Part shown: positions 36,453 through 48,058 of the stretch, in pieces | Numbering within the stretch: the first letter of the stretch is position 1 | How the letters are laid out: each line of letters begins with the position of its first letter | Assembly: GCA_009739215.1 (NCBI GenBank) | Contig: VSJF01000003.1 | Span: forward strand, 1,984,001 to 2,048,000 | Length of the DNA stretch: 64,000 nucleotides | Direction: 5' to 3' | From: Floccularia luteovirens | Lineage: Eukaryota; Basidiomycota; Agaricomycetes; Agaricales; Squamanitaceae | Made by a program: the position numbers and the translations under genes | The notes under the pieces: generated by a model | Seen by the model: only the letters and a program-made list of their open reading frames with translations | What the model was told of the DNA's origin: nothing | The model's database searches: none

Positions 36453-38377
36453 ATGCAAGACTCTACTGGTACTCCTACCGTTCCGCCCAAAAAACGGAAA
36501 CGCGCTCATCAGTCAGCTGCGTCCCCCGCTCCCTCAGATCCTAGTAACAACAACTCAAACAACCCAAATGGAACTTCTACAGAGTTCGTACAATTCCCCC
36601 TTCTCGGCTAACGTCTAATCAATGCTCGCTGTTCAGGCTACTAGCCTCACGCGCAGACCTCTCCTCGCGTCCCATTCTCTCCATATCCCGCGGTCCTACC
36701 TTCATACCCACCGCAGAAGGTTCAGAATACTACAAGACAGACTTGATAGGTATCAACCGCGTAGGGTTCCGTTACGTGCCCGCGGGTATAAACCCTCCTG
36801 GTCATGCCGTTCCTTGTCGTACCATCGAGAGCAACCCCACTTGTTTCAGAATCAGCTGGGAGGATCGTAGTCCTTTCCTCAAAGTCACAAAGGATGGTCT
36901 CGGTATAGCCGGCAGTAAAGGCTTCCGCAGTGCACGTTGTAATGCTCCTATGCGAGAAGGAAAATGGTATATGGAAGTGACTATACTCCATGGTGGTGGA
37001 GAGCACGTTAGTGAGGAGAATCACCGAGAAGGGAGCCACGTCCGCCTCGGCTGGGGACGACGAGAGGCTCCTCTGAATGGACCCGTAGGTTGTGATGGAT
37101 ACAGTTATGGCTACCGCGATAAAACAGGTGACAAAGTCACGATATCCCGCCCCCGTCCCTACGGCCGCCCCTTCGGCTCAGGGGACGTTGTTGGAATGTA
37201 TATTTCCCTTCCACCACATCGTAACGCAGACCCTCGTGACCCCCTTGATCCTGCACATATCAAACGTGAACGTATTCCTATTGACCTTAAAGGTCAAGAG
37301 GTGTTTGAGATTTTAGAATATCCCCAATCAAAAGAGATGGCTTCACTCATGGACTACGGAGGAAAAGCTACTAGTTCTGCATCTGTGCCTTCAACTTCTG
37401 GGAAGAAAGGTGGTTCAGGCGGGAAGCCTGAGCGTGGAGGTAATACCGCAGGTAGCGCACATACAACCTCTGGCAAGCCTCCTGCAACGGTTACCACAGC
37501 TTCTCATGTGTTACCTACCCTCAAAGATTCTCGCATCGCTTTTTTTGTCAACGGAGATTGTCAAGGTACTGCTTTCAGTAATCTATATGACTACCTCCAA
37601 CCTCGCCAAAGCAGTACACAACGTAAAGCAAAAGAGAAAAAACGTCCCGCCCGTGAGGGCGTGAAAGAACATCGTGAAAACCCATTTGATGATGGTACTC
37701 TTGGATATTACCCATTCATCTCCCTATTTAATGACGCGTCTGTCCGGCTTAATCCTGGCCCAGATTTTGCGTTCCCACCTCCTCCAGACATAGATTCGGC
37801 ACTTGATGGTGATACCAAGGCTATAAATCCGAATTCCCCTGTTCAGACAAAAGAACGCACCTGGCGTCCAGCATGTGAGCGTTACGCAGAGTTCATGGCT
37901 GAGCAATGGGCACTCGACGCACTGGAAGAAGAAGAGGCACGTGTAGAAGCCGTACAATACGCTGCTCTAGAACGTGCAGATGAAGAACGTAAAGCTGAAC
38001 GTCTAAAAAAACGACAACAAGCAGATGCGAAACGCCGAGCTAAGAAAGCAATGGAATTCGGAGTTGCCAGTCGTTCAAGCGCTGCCGAGGAAGAACGTAG
38101 CGGATTATACCCAAGCCCTAGCCCTCTACGACAAACAATGGCGTTTGATGATGGGGAAGGTGTTACGACGACAACTATGACAACAGTGGAGTATGAAAAT
38201 TCGTCGGCACCGACACCTGCTTCCGTTACCGAGATACAGGGTATGCAGAGCGGGTATAACTCTGAGACTCCAGGTGATGTTGATGTTGATATGGAGCACG
38301 AACATGAGCACAATCAAGATCAACGACAGGAGCTGCCACATCTTCAATTTGATAAAGATGACGAAAAGGATACCTAA
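36453..38377 (+). CDS. BRE2: COMPASS subunit BRE2/ASH2-like (SPRY domain)
   Basis: Subunit of the Set1/COMPASS histone H3K4 methyltransferase, acting in the nucleus. Exon 1 starts MQDSTGTPTVPPKKRKRAHQ with a clear nuclear localisation signal; a 49-nt intron leads to LLASRADLSSRP. The SPRY domain spans roughly residues 90-330: ISWEDRSPFLKVTKDGLGI, GKWYMEVTILHGGGEHV, SHVRLGWGRREAPLNGPVG and CDGYSYGYRDKTG (matching ASH2L LGYDKFSYSWR), GSGDVVGMYISLPP, then after a Ser/Gly-rich insertion RIAFFVNGDCQGTAFSN and YYPFISLFNDASVRLNPGP. The C-terminal 150 residues are a charged coiled coil (LEEEEARVEAVQYAALERA) and an acidic tail. The split SPRY with its insertion is typical of fungal Bre2. Predicted length about 600 residues. 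Confidence 0.9.
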
Positions 38378-38903
38378 ATGTTGACTTGTATTACTAAAAC
38401 AATCATTCAAATCAATATATCCATTACACTGGGGTTTTGTTTCATACGACTTCTGAGCGTGTTGACCTGGACAGTTTTCTGCGCGACTGTAGGGTATATA
38501 TCCACTGAAAATAAATAGTCCATAAGATTGGGAGGTAAACTAGTCGTTATTACGAGTTACACATTCAACGTCCGCGCCAAACAGTTAAAGGAATTTGAAA
38601 AAAGAAATGCAAGGATTGAAGATACATTAGAAGTTACGGTTAAACTATAAGTTGAAAAAAAAAATTGAAAGTCGCATGAACATCACACCTGGACGGTTGC
38701 TGTGTGCATTGAAAACAGATTGAGAAGGATGAAAGATAAAGTATGTAACGAAGAAAGAAGGGGTGTTAAAGGACTGAACAGGACAGACGTGATTGGAATC
38801 AGAACCATTACTTCGAGCAGGATCATCGGGTAAGGTAGTGGTATATGATGAAGCTGGTCGTGTGTCGCTCTCAGTCAGTTGATGTATGATTATATGTATG
38901 CAC
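38378..38903. other. Convergent intergenic region, no gene seen
   Basis: Region of 526 bp between convergent stops. Open frames here (for example minus-strand 38645-39016) overlap the last PhoD exon or are random. Probably two 3' UTRs. Confidence 0.4.
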
Positions 38904-41900
38904 TCAGCGCCATTTTGGAGGAGGAACGCGGACAGGGTACCTAGAATGAGAGCAGAAACATCAGAATCCTGACTATACAAAAAAAGGAAGAAACGCACCC
39001 GACTGTAACTCCGCATCCCTTCTCTTTTTCTACACGAATATCAAATACAAGTTCGTTTGTACTGTTATCCCAATGTACGTTACACCAATTTCGCCGACCC
39101 ATTATGTGTTTCTGATTTCGTGTCTGCCCATTTGGCTCAGTGGCAAACAGGGGAATCTGGTTAGGATTAATTATTGTAGAGATTGTAAAGATGTTGTCAA
39201 ACAATACCATTGTCTCATCTGTCTGTGCACCATGTAAAGTTTTGTGTTGTTTTGTTGCAAGCTTCGATACCATGCTGAGCACAAGATCTGGGCTAGAAAA
39301 ATCGACACAATTCATGTCCCATCTCACCACGATAGAAAAAAAAACTTACGGCGGTGTATTCACAATCGCACCTGAAATAAATCAGCTTCTATCAAAGTAA
39401 ACAAAAAATGGAACACACTAGTGACAACATTCAACATATAACGATGATCTTGTGTTGGGTGTACCTCAGCATCACGTTTCGTCTTCAATGATTTCAATAA
39501 ACCAACAGCGGCACAGTGTACGTCCCCAGATAAAAAGGTAATGCGTAAGTGTTGTGAATGCGCGACAGCCTGCATTTGTTGGATCAACCAATTGCGTTCT
39601 TGCTATAGAATTAAGCAGTAATAAGCTACGCAATTTGATGTTATTAAAATGAACTTGAACATATACCTTGTGATTACGCGCCGTCCAATGGTCGTTCTAC
39701 CAAAAGCAAAACCACACAGTTGAATACAGAAATAGAGTGTAGGTTTGATATCCTCACCAGGTCATCCAAAAGTTCTGCCTCTGCATTAAATTTGTTAACG
39801 AAACCTGAAAGTCCCAGGCTTCCACTCCGTCCAAGCGCAACAAGGGGATTATATTTTGATGACAGTGCAGATTCTAGAAACACCATGCGAGGGTACGCGA
39901 TGGGAATACCTAGAGGAAAGTGGTAGGGATAAGAGTCACTTGATTGTTGCACGAGATATGTAACTGTCTCCCAAAATAAAAATATCAACTTACCCACTTG
40001 TACAATAAGGTGTTGTACTCGCGCAGGTAAAGATCGTATGCGATTGAAAACTTTTTGATATTGTCCATGGCTACATACTTGGTTTTTCTTTCGTTCCGCA
40101 CTGTTGTAGAATTTGAATAAGTAAAGTTGGAGATCATTAACAGCATGAAGTCCGGCGGAGGTTCTATCCTCCTCCTAAATCATATCAAAAAAAGACCCAC
40201 CGACAATCTAACATCAATATACTTGTTTGCGGTCCCAGGTATGAAAGTGTTGAATGTGACGGGAATGGCACGTATGGCCCTGGTTCACCAATGATGAGGT
40301 TCTGGTATGCATGCTGACCAGGAGCATCTTTTATGCCATCGACTTCAGCTGGAGTTTAAGATGAAGTTGGTGCAAGGGATATAAGAAAAATAGTTGAATA
40401 GGGAAATTGAACAGATGTGGAAAGATAAACACGTACGATTCGTAAAGCACTGGAACAATAGGAAGAAGAAGTAGCCCCTTGAGCCGATCCTAGCCATGAA
40501 AACAAATAAGTGAACCTTGTTGATGCGAAGATTGCATTGTAGGGGTAGTAACTTACGCACGAAACACTGGGGACAGCTGTAGGTTGTCCGGATCTAGTCG
40601 AGGGGGGGGGAGTCAGCGCGCTTATTTCGATACGGATATGTAGGTTGAAAGTAATTAATGCATCCGTAACCGTCGCGTCGGTGATTATTATAAAATAAGC
40701 AATAACCGAGCCAAGTACGTAAGATCTTCACAATGAACGCATAGAAATGACGCATGATTTGATTTGATAGCTCGACTAACTCTGCTCTTTCACAATGGAA
40801 ATAAAACTTACAGCTTCCGAAGCCGTCGATCTGCAAGAAGGAGTTTTCATAAGAATGGTTATATTTCGGTGATAGTGAGGCTTACGAGGTCTGAAATCCG
40901 ATAACCAAATAGGAGTAATTAGGACCTTCCAATAAACATGTCAAAAGAATATGACGCACCATGATCATCTGTTCATGACAAAAGAGGTCAAATTATTTGG
41001 AGACAAATATAATTAAAGGGGGGACCCACCACACATGTTCAACATTGGTCTAGATTTGACACAAAAGGGATCAGTGATAGTTAGATGACGGAGATAGAAA
41101 GTGCGGCAAACGACTCCTCGTTTACTAAGGAATAATAATGATATACGCAAAAAATTGACACGTACATGGAACAATTAGCTCTTGCGAACGCGCCGGTCCT
41201 AAACACCTCGCAATAGTGGTGGAAAAAGAATCTGTCAATTGCGGCGCTCATCCCCAGTGAAAGGGGATATAAGCGCTTTTCTTCAGGTTTTTTCGAGACC
41301 CATTCTTGCAGCTCCGGCTCGCGCATCAAGCTATGTATTGATAAATGTGCAATCTAATGATTTCCCATAGGAAATACTTACCTGTCACAATACAGTTGAT
41401 CCCCACCACCTACGAGTACATGGAATGGGCGTGCTGTATGCTGTGCAAGTAGGTCCATCCAAACAGGGTCATATCCGGAACGGAATCCGGGACCACGAAA
41501 GTCTTCAATATTTACTCCGGCAGAAAAGCCATTACACTAGAGTTAAATAAATTCTTGCAGAATGGAGAGAAAAGCTCGACGCACAGAATGCGCAGCCCAT
41601 CGAAAGTTTTCCTCACGTCCAGGAACAAAGAATTGGAGTTGTTGGCCGTGATTAATAGAATAACGCACCGCCATCTCATGCGCACCTAATGGAATTTGTA
41701 TGAAGAACCGCCAGAAAGTATATGTGCTAACCGAGCGAAATCCAATGTTATATATCTCAGTGCAATCATCGAAGGAAACGCAGGCTTACCCGCTGGAACC
41801 ACCATAAACCCATAATTCCTTTCCTTGGACTTCTACATGGCTGGCATTATAGCCAGGTCCACCAGGACTCCCCGAGTAAGTAAAGCCATTCCCATTTGTG

Positions 41901-42911
41901 TTCGTATGGCCCCCAGCATTTGGTGGCGGAAACATGGATCCGCTACCAGAGCCGTTTCCGTGCGCATTACTGGGTCCGTTTCCGTACGAATTACCAGATC
42001 CATTACCATAACCATTTCCATAACCATTGCCGTGTCCCGGAAAGGCACTTGTTGAACTTTGAGGGGAGTGAGGGGAGTGTGGAACTGGCGTTACGGGTGT
42101 GATAGGTATGGGAACAGCGGTCGCATGTGGATCAGCGGGATGTGGGCCGAGATCCAGGGAGTTAGCAGTAGGTGTAGCGACAGGTTTGCGACGCGCGTCA
42201 GGGTCCCATTCGTAGACAAGAGAAGGGTGTGGTCTGTATATAGAACCGGAGTCGGCGGCTAGGAACAGGGTGAGTTAAGTCTTTGTATAAAAAGAAGAGT
42301 GGACAGGGAAGAGAAGGGGTGTGATGAAAGAAAGGAGATGAAAGGGGCTGGGGGGGAGGACGCACTAACGATGAGCACAGCGCCGTGCCATATGCCAAAT
42401 TCATCAACAGTATCGTATCTAGAGAATGTGAAATCAGTTGCAGTGGTGAGACACAATCAAAGTAACAATAGCGCACTTGAGGAGGGGCCCACACATGAAC
42501 TAGTAAAAACCTTTAAAAAATGAGTAAATGGCAAAAAATGAAGCACACCTGTAAGTGAGGTTCCATGCGCGCGACGCGGAGGGTTTCAGACCGCTCGACT
42601 GCAGTCAAATGGGTGAGCCGTGTAGTGTCTATGGTTGGCTGCGGCACATTGAATGGTGATGGAATTGGGGGTACGAAGGGGAAATGGTCCGAGGGGAGGG
42701 GTGGTGGATGAGAAGCTTTTGGGTATGGCGCGAAACCACCGATGAAACTTTCATCCATTGGGCCAACTTGGTGGACGGGAGCATAACGACCATGAGTGGC
42801 TTGGAACAATTCATTTTCCTGTTAAGACGGTGAAAAACAAAGGGTTTGAGAGACGGGAACAGCACAAACTTTTTGAGCGCGACGTTGTGCATGCCAACCG
42901 GGGTTGTCCAT
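38904..42911 (-). CDS. PhoD-like metallophosphatase domain protein
   Basis: Fungal proteins with a PhoD_2-type calcineurin-like domain are predicted phosphohydrolases; substrates are mostly unknown. The start is MDNPGWHAQRRAQKV at 42911. A long N-terminal region holds SLVYEWDPDARRKPV and a tandem Gly-Asn repeat. The conserved domain begins ELWVYGGSSGKPAFPSMIAL, then GREENFRWAAHSCNGFSAGV, EDFRGPGFRSGYDPVWMDLL and HVLVGGGDQLYCDSLMREPE, closely matching the fungal domain core. Later exons reach a FRSG-linked helical stretch and C-terminal EPNGQTRNQKHIMGRRNW. The last splice joins TVG to YPVRVPPPKWR and the stop at 38904. Around fifteen short introns, with several exons under 60 nt. Total length is uncertain. 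Confidence 0.82.
41940..42036. repeat. Tandem Gly-Asn coding repeat in the PhoD-like gene
   Basis: About 15 degenerate 6-9 nt units (on the plus strand variants of CCATTTCCATAA / CCGTTTCCGT) encode GNGYGNGYGNGSGNSYGNG on the minus strand. The unit count may vary between strains. It is coding, not a CRISPR or minisatellite array. Confidence 0.7.
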
Positions 42912-43065
42912 GTTGAGAGAGAGAAGAGGCAACGGAGGAGAGCTGAGTGAGTGGAAAAGAGTTCGGTTGATTATAGCGAGTGGCTGTGTAGTAGTGGCTG
43001 TGTAGAGATGTGACTTGTGATATATAAAGAGAAAAAGATATGTTTTTTCACCGGAGAACTTCAAG

Positions 43066-43775
43066 ATGACTGAATACGACTTTTCTCCAGAGGCTTACGA
43101 ACGTCATCTCGCAACTCAAAACCGTATTGCTCGCTGGGTCGACGCCACCACTCACCAACATCTTCGTAACCCATTCACCCCCGCTACTCCTGCGTCCCCC
43201 GTTCATCACCCTCTCCCCCCACTACACAGACCACACCATTCTCGCCATCATTCCTCCCATTCCCCGTCTCGGTCTCGTCCACCACCCACTCGCTCACAAA
43301 CATCCCCTGCTCCTCCTACTTCTCGTCGTCGCGATGACTCGGTCCACAGGACCTCAGCATCTTCATCAGTCCGTCATTCTTCTCGCGACTCCTCCACAAC
43401 AAGACCTCGCTCTCACACACATTCTCACTCTACACCTTTTCTCCCTCAACACCCCCCTTATACACCACAGCATACTCGACGAGATCCGGTCCGGGCTTAC
43501 ACTACTCCTGCTCCCCGCTATTCTCTGGACAACCATGTTACTTATATCTATACTTCTCCAGTATCTCCAACAAAGCCAAGAAACTTTGACATAGCAGTGC
43601 GTATATCTCTATTCTAGACCTGTCAACCCGAACTTAGTTTCTACCAATAGGCAGCTCCTCAATTACCCTACTCGGCATACCAGTCTAACAAGCAGCAGCC
43701 TCTTCTCAAGCGTTTGTTTAGTGGTCTAAAAAGTGCTACTAAACCCCGAACACATAAGCGTCGCACTAGTTATTG
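43066..43775 (+). CDS. Ser/Arg/His/Pro-rich hypothetical protein
   Basis: Two exons give about 220 residues. The start MTEYDFSPEAYERHLATQNR, followed by IARWVDAT, looks ordered and conserved. The middle is low-complexity Pro/His/Ser/Arg (RPHHSRHHSSHSPSRSRPPP). After an intron (GTGCGT donor to CCAATAG), the C terminus reads PYSAYQSNKQQPLLKRLFSG followed by LKSATKPRTHKRRTSY, a basic, possibly helical tail. Function unknown. It is divergent from the PhoD-like gene, 154 bp apart. The clean in-frame splice to a protein-like C terminus supports a real gene. Confidence 0.65.
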
Positions 43776-45120
43776 ATGACAAGTCCAGTCTGTTGCTGTG
43801 CGGTCCCTACGACTGCGCCCGAATCTCTCGGCGATTGTTTTCTGACCGGTATACACGGCAGTCATGCTGCGCAGCGCACGGCGTCCAACGCACAATCTTT
43901 TACCCGTATCCCGATATCATGATAATCATCCATTTCCCTAACTCTATAAATCCATCTCTAACAGGTGTTGAGCACCTACATAATAACAACCCCCACGTCA
44001 CTCTCACCACTCTGCACGTAACCTTACGACAGTTCATACAACTGTAAACCCACCCCAGAATATACATGCACCAGCACCCAACATGCATCCAACACACAAC
44101 ACGTAAGTGCGCCACGCAGCAACCAATGTAATTGTCTGTTGCCGGAATTTTCTTTCTCACTTCATATCGTTTTTATCTTCCTTCCCTTCTTGTTATTAAA
44201 ATTCAGCTCATCCTTTCACAAACACCTATCTCTATCCGCATCCCCGCTTCTCTCTTCTTTTTCACCAATCCAAAATACGAAATACACGTTTCTTCTCTTC
44301 TCTTCTTCAAATGAGCTACCCGCTCATGTTCCTCATATCACACTCATTCTTAGAGCTTACATTCAAAAGGCTCCGTACCATAAGTAGGTCTTGTAGCTTC
44401 CACCCTTGTAATATCACTATTGTTCATTTTTACACCTTCCAATTGTTTCCCAATCCATCTTATCTCCCCTAATCCATCGATATCTCTATATCCCGCTACT
44501 CTTTAGGACGTTGACATATATAGAATGTTCAATACATTTCTTCATCTCCCTTCTTCTCTTTTGGTTTCGTCACAGTTTCTTATAGACATACCTCCTTCCA
44601 CCATTTACCCGATTACAACATATATATACCCCTAGGTATTACTTATCCAGATTATTTTTCTCTGTAGAAGTTTGCTTATTAAATCCTAATACATTGTTTT
44701 TTGCTCTTCTTCTGTACAATGCGAAGAAGCTGCTAAGTTGTTTCATTGATATACCTTCAAATCGTAATCCCCGTATTTCTACTCATGTCTCGAGCCTAGA
44801 CTCCCAAGCCCTGGGTGGAGCAGACAAACACCCCTGATTCTCATGTCCGACAGGATTTCTGAAATGCATGGACAATGTACCGAACCGCATGCCACATTAT
44901 GGGGTTGTTTGGGGAAGATAATAGAAAACGTCAATCAAAGCGATATGAAATTGTAATTTCCTGATTTCATTAACAATGAAGAAGTTAGATTTAATAGAGA
45001 ATGGGGGGTTGACAAAAAACCCAACATAAAACAAATTCACGGTACCATATTGTACTGTCTAACCTCCACCCGAAAAACAAAATACTCCACACAAAAGTCA
45101 TTAAAAAACTCTGGGCACTT
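43776..45120. other. 1.3-kb convergent intergenic region, no gene seen
   Basis: Between convergent stops. It is strongly pyrimidine-rich on the plus strand from about 44130 to 44720 (many TTCTTC/CTTCTC runs). Small open frames here are compositional. A non-coding transcript cannot be excluded but no signal supports one. Confidence 0.45.
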
Positions 45121-47232
45121 TTACCCACTATGCTCCACAACTTCCGTCACCAATTTACCATCTCGGACGACACTCCTTAACATCTCAGGCACCGCTATTT
45201 CCTCAAACACACCTTCCTCTTCGCCAGCCACTTGTACACTTACATTCAAAGCGCTACATTTCGCGGTCGTCAATACGATGTCAGCTGCTAATGCTTCGCT
45301 ACTGAGGTATACTTGTCCTCCATCAGTTGAGTCTACTTGGACCATTGGAGCTTTGCCGGTTATTTGTAAAGCGAACGAGGGTGAGTTAGTAATGCTGATT
45401 GATGCGATGACGTCGTGAACGAGGAGAGATGTTTTCTTGCAGTTTACTAACAGAGATAATGACCAAAGTGAGGTGAGGAGTACAACTAAAGGACATACCC
45501 ATGGTTACAGCGTTCACCTTCCCTTTAACCACAACAGTCATATTCTTACATCCATAGAGGTTAATAGAGTGATTCAGCTGCGCTTCCTCCACTGTCAACG
45601 CTGGTTCGTTCTCGTAGTATTCCTGTAGATGGAAGGGATTGCGAATATCGTATCACCACGCATTCCGTAAAGAATAAAGTAAAGGCTACCCACAATCAAC
45701 CATTTAGTTCCTTCTAATACAAACTTGGAAGGCTTCTTCCCAGCCAACGCCTGCGGTTTCGATGGCTTGAGGGGTTTCTTTCCACCCGCAGCAGGTCCAC
45801 CACCAACACTCGTGCTGCTAGTAGAAGCAGGAACGACACCTCCAGCACGTAGTGCTGGGTTCTTATGTGTCATCTCACTCTTATCCACCTTCCGTAGGCC
45901 GCGTGTAACATCCTCTCCACGATTGAGTTCAGCAAAGACTGCTGCGGCACCGCCTGCTGGGGCTGCGCTTGGTGCAGGTGTGGATGAAGGTGGAGGAGGG
46001 GGGGGGAGGGGGAGGAGCACCAGAAGATGATGTAGAAGCAGGGGGAGCAGCCTTGTATTGCTCAAGGGTGACTCCCTATTTCAATATCAGGTTATCCAGA
46101 TGAGTACAACATAAGTCAAGATACGAACCTGTGGGTTCCATGTAAGTCCAGTCTTATGGTATTCCATGACAAACTTGCGCATTGCTTCGAGAATACCAAG
46201 GTAGGCGCGTGTCCATTCTACATGCTTTGGATCCCTGGTGGAGGAGTCTCGGTTAGCAATCACAAAAGAGGAATATATAAAATCGGAATCGGACAACTTG
46301 CTTTTCTTTAAATTCTTTGATAATCCTATTTGCATAATAATCTACCGAGTCTTTAACATCCCCAACGTAAGGGCCTGGTTTCGGCTACAATTCAATCAAC
46401 CAATCGTCCAAATCGACCGAGCAAGAGGCGATAATAAGATACTCACGCTAACAACCCAGCCGACACCAGGTGAGCCCTCTCCGATGATAGTTATGTGCGT
46501 AAACCAATCGCGGTCCCGACGATGCGTCTCCTTTGCACGAGAGATTGCCTCGATCGCAGCTTGCAGTGGTGCCAAGAGGCTTTCCAATCCCTTCGAGTCG
46601 GGATGTTTGCATGATGCAGCTGTAAGAAGTAATTCACGCAATGCAGCGTATTGTTTCTCTACGAGTGCAGCCTTTTATCAAAATATAAATTTAGTTTAAT
46701 TTATACATAGCAATAGCAAGAAAGGCAGAGAACCATAATTCTAGCATTTGAAAGGTCGACCACGATGTAAGAAAAAAACAACACATACCATATCAATTAC
46801 ATTTTGGCCCGCGAAGCTACGGGTCAGCTCAATGAACGGCTTCACTGCACCCAACACAACAATTTCATCGAAGGCCACCACGCTCTCTGGAGTCTTCGCT
46901 TCTCCAGGAACAAACGATGGTGCAAGAGGCGGGGGCGGGGGTGGTGGCGGAGGGGCCGCAGCTGCAGCTGAACGCGTGCTTGGGCTGGCGGTTATACCCG
47001 GATTGGGACTTGCAGTCCTGGAGTTCATATTCGGAGTAGAGGCTTCAGCAGGGGGCGCGCCCATTGTGTCTGCAACATCTTCAAGACGTGAAGTGGCTGC
47101 TTCCAACCTGTGTTTTTACCCCAGTTAGATTTCATATAATGGTTCTGGCTTCTTATGTGATGGCAATGGTAATGGCGTAACGCACCGTTTGATGATTGTT
47201 GCCAAAGAGTTGAGACCAGGCATAGCAGACAT
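45121..47232 (-). CDS. SRV2: Adenylyl cyclase-associated protein (CAP/Srv2)
   Basis: CAP recycles actin monomers with cofilin and binds adenylyl cyclase in fungi, linking Ras-cAMP signalling to actin. The start MSAMPGLNSLATIIKRLEAA, then TSRLEDVADTMG, gives the N-terminal oligomerisation helix. Then FDEIVVLGAVKPFIELTRSF, DWFTHITIIGEGSPGVGWVV and YYANRIIKEFKE form the helical-folded domain. A poly-Pro tract of nine residues (PPPPPPPPPL) lies in the N-terminal region and a second (GAPPPPPPP) before the WH2-like VFAELNRGEDVTRGLRKV segment. The C-terminal CARP beta-helix reads INLYGCKNMTVVVKGKVNAV and NSPSFALQITGKAPMVQVDS, ending at 45121. About eight exons; lengths fit the family (about 520 residues). 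Confidence 0.95.
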
Positions 47233-47397
47233 CGTTGGTGATGGTGGATTTATGAGAATGAGATATTCTAGTAGAACAGATTGCCCTTGTTCGGTAGTTA
47301 CCTATACTGACATGTAGTGTGCGGTGTTTTCCGAGGAGTGATATTGATAGATAGTCAATGATAATCAATATGTACGGAACAACATATCCTCAATAAC

Positions 47398-48000
47398 TCA
47401 ATCATCGCTAGCACTCTCAGCCTTCTCTAGAGTCTTCTTCTTGGCTTTCTTACGACGTCTTCTCTCCCTCTCTCTCTGCTTAGCTCGTGCCATCTCCTCT
47501 TTAGACAAACCCGGATTTGCCATCATATCCAACTAACCAAACAGTCAGATTTACGCTCAACTCATTTTAATGTAAAGCACGGGGCACACACGCCTTTTGC
47601 AAAAGTAGTCGCCGTGCAAGCTTTCTATTTTGTGTCAATGACCGTGTCTCTTGGCAGGAGACGCGCAGCCCGGTCGGCTTGTGTAAGAGTTGAACATTAT
47701 TCTCTGTTTTGTTGATCGATTGACCACCCTATTACACGTGTTATCATATTGTACTGCTATTAAAAAGTAACCACTCAGGCATACCGGTCCACTGCCTACA
47801 GATATCTGTGAGCTTGGCGAACTTAGCTTTTTAGTATGAAAAACATACCCCGTACGAATGACTCCTCTAAATCCTCCTCTCGCAGCTCAGGAATAGTACG
47901 TTGCTTGTGGGCTTTTTTCAGCGCAGAGTAATATAAAGTTGGGGTGGGGGTTTTCGATGGATGAGTATAACCTGTGTCACGAAGAACAGCATCTGGTGTG
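47398..48000 (-). CDS. Mitochondrial class-I release-factor-like ribosome rescue protein (MTRFR/Rso55-type), no start codon of its own
   Basis: Proteins of this type (human MTRFR/C12orf65, yeast Rso55/Pth4) keep the GGQ peptidyl-tRNA hydrolysis domain of class-I release factors but lack codon recognition, and rescue stalled mitoribosomes. From 48000 the frame reads TPDAVLRDTGYTHPSKTPTP, then ALKKAHKQRTIPELREEDLE; splicing through an 11-nt exon (47785-47795) gives VRGSGPGGQSINKTENNV, then LHKPTGLRVSCQETRSLTQN and KLARRLLLQK, and after a GC-AG intron (47533-47593) LDMMANPGLSKEEMARAK with a Lys/Arg-rich tail. No in-frame ATG exists before the domain: upstream is an in-frame TAA inside the preceding intron. 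The frame opens only by splicing from MZM1 (donor at 48058), so it is probably made as an MZM1 fusion, or from an unseen start. Confidence 0.8.
47785..47795 (-). other. 11-nt microexon encoding part of GSGPGGQ
   Basis: On the minus strand the 11 bases GCAGTGGACCG are flanked by a TAG acceptor and a GTAT donor, with introns of 53 nt (47796-47848) and 56 nt (47729-47784). With one base from the previous exon they encode GSGP, completing the invariant GSGPGGQ motif. Skipping this exon would lose GSGP and shift the frame. Confidence 0.75.
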
Positions 48001-48058
48001 CTGCTAGTCAGAGATTATATAGTTGCTAGAGGAAAGTAAAACTGTTGTTTTGACTTAC
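48001..48058 (-). other. 58-nt intron that removes the MZM1 stop codon
   Basis: The minus strand reads CAA CCC AT|GTAAGT, where the stop TAA of MZM1 overlaps a consensus donor, and ends GACTAGCAG at 48001. If spliced, CCC AT joins C ACA CCA and MZM1 continues in frame into the release-factor exon. If retained, translation stops after SSQPM. Confidence 0.65.

Noticed and set aside
37882..38410. Two long minus-strand open frames opposite the 3' half of BRE2
   Set aside because: Antisense shadows of a conserved coding region; composition reflects the reverse of Glu/Lys/Ala codons.
41940..42036. Repeats resembling a CRISPR array
   Set aside because: Units are 6-9 nt, directly adjacent, in frame and coding; there are no spacers, and the organism is eukaryotic.
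43127..43594. 155-codon open frame overlapping the Ser/Arg-rich gene
   Set aside because: It is the +1 shadow of the gene at 43066, which has a better start and an in-frame splice.
43776..45120. Possible hidden gene in a 1.3-kb gap
   Set aside because: All frames are short and compositional; no splice-linked conserved segment was found.
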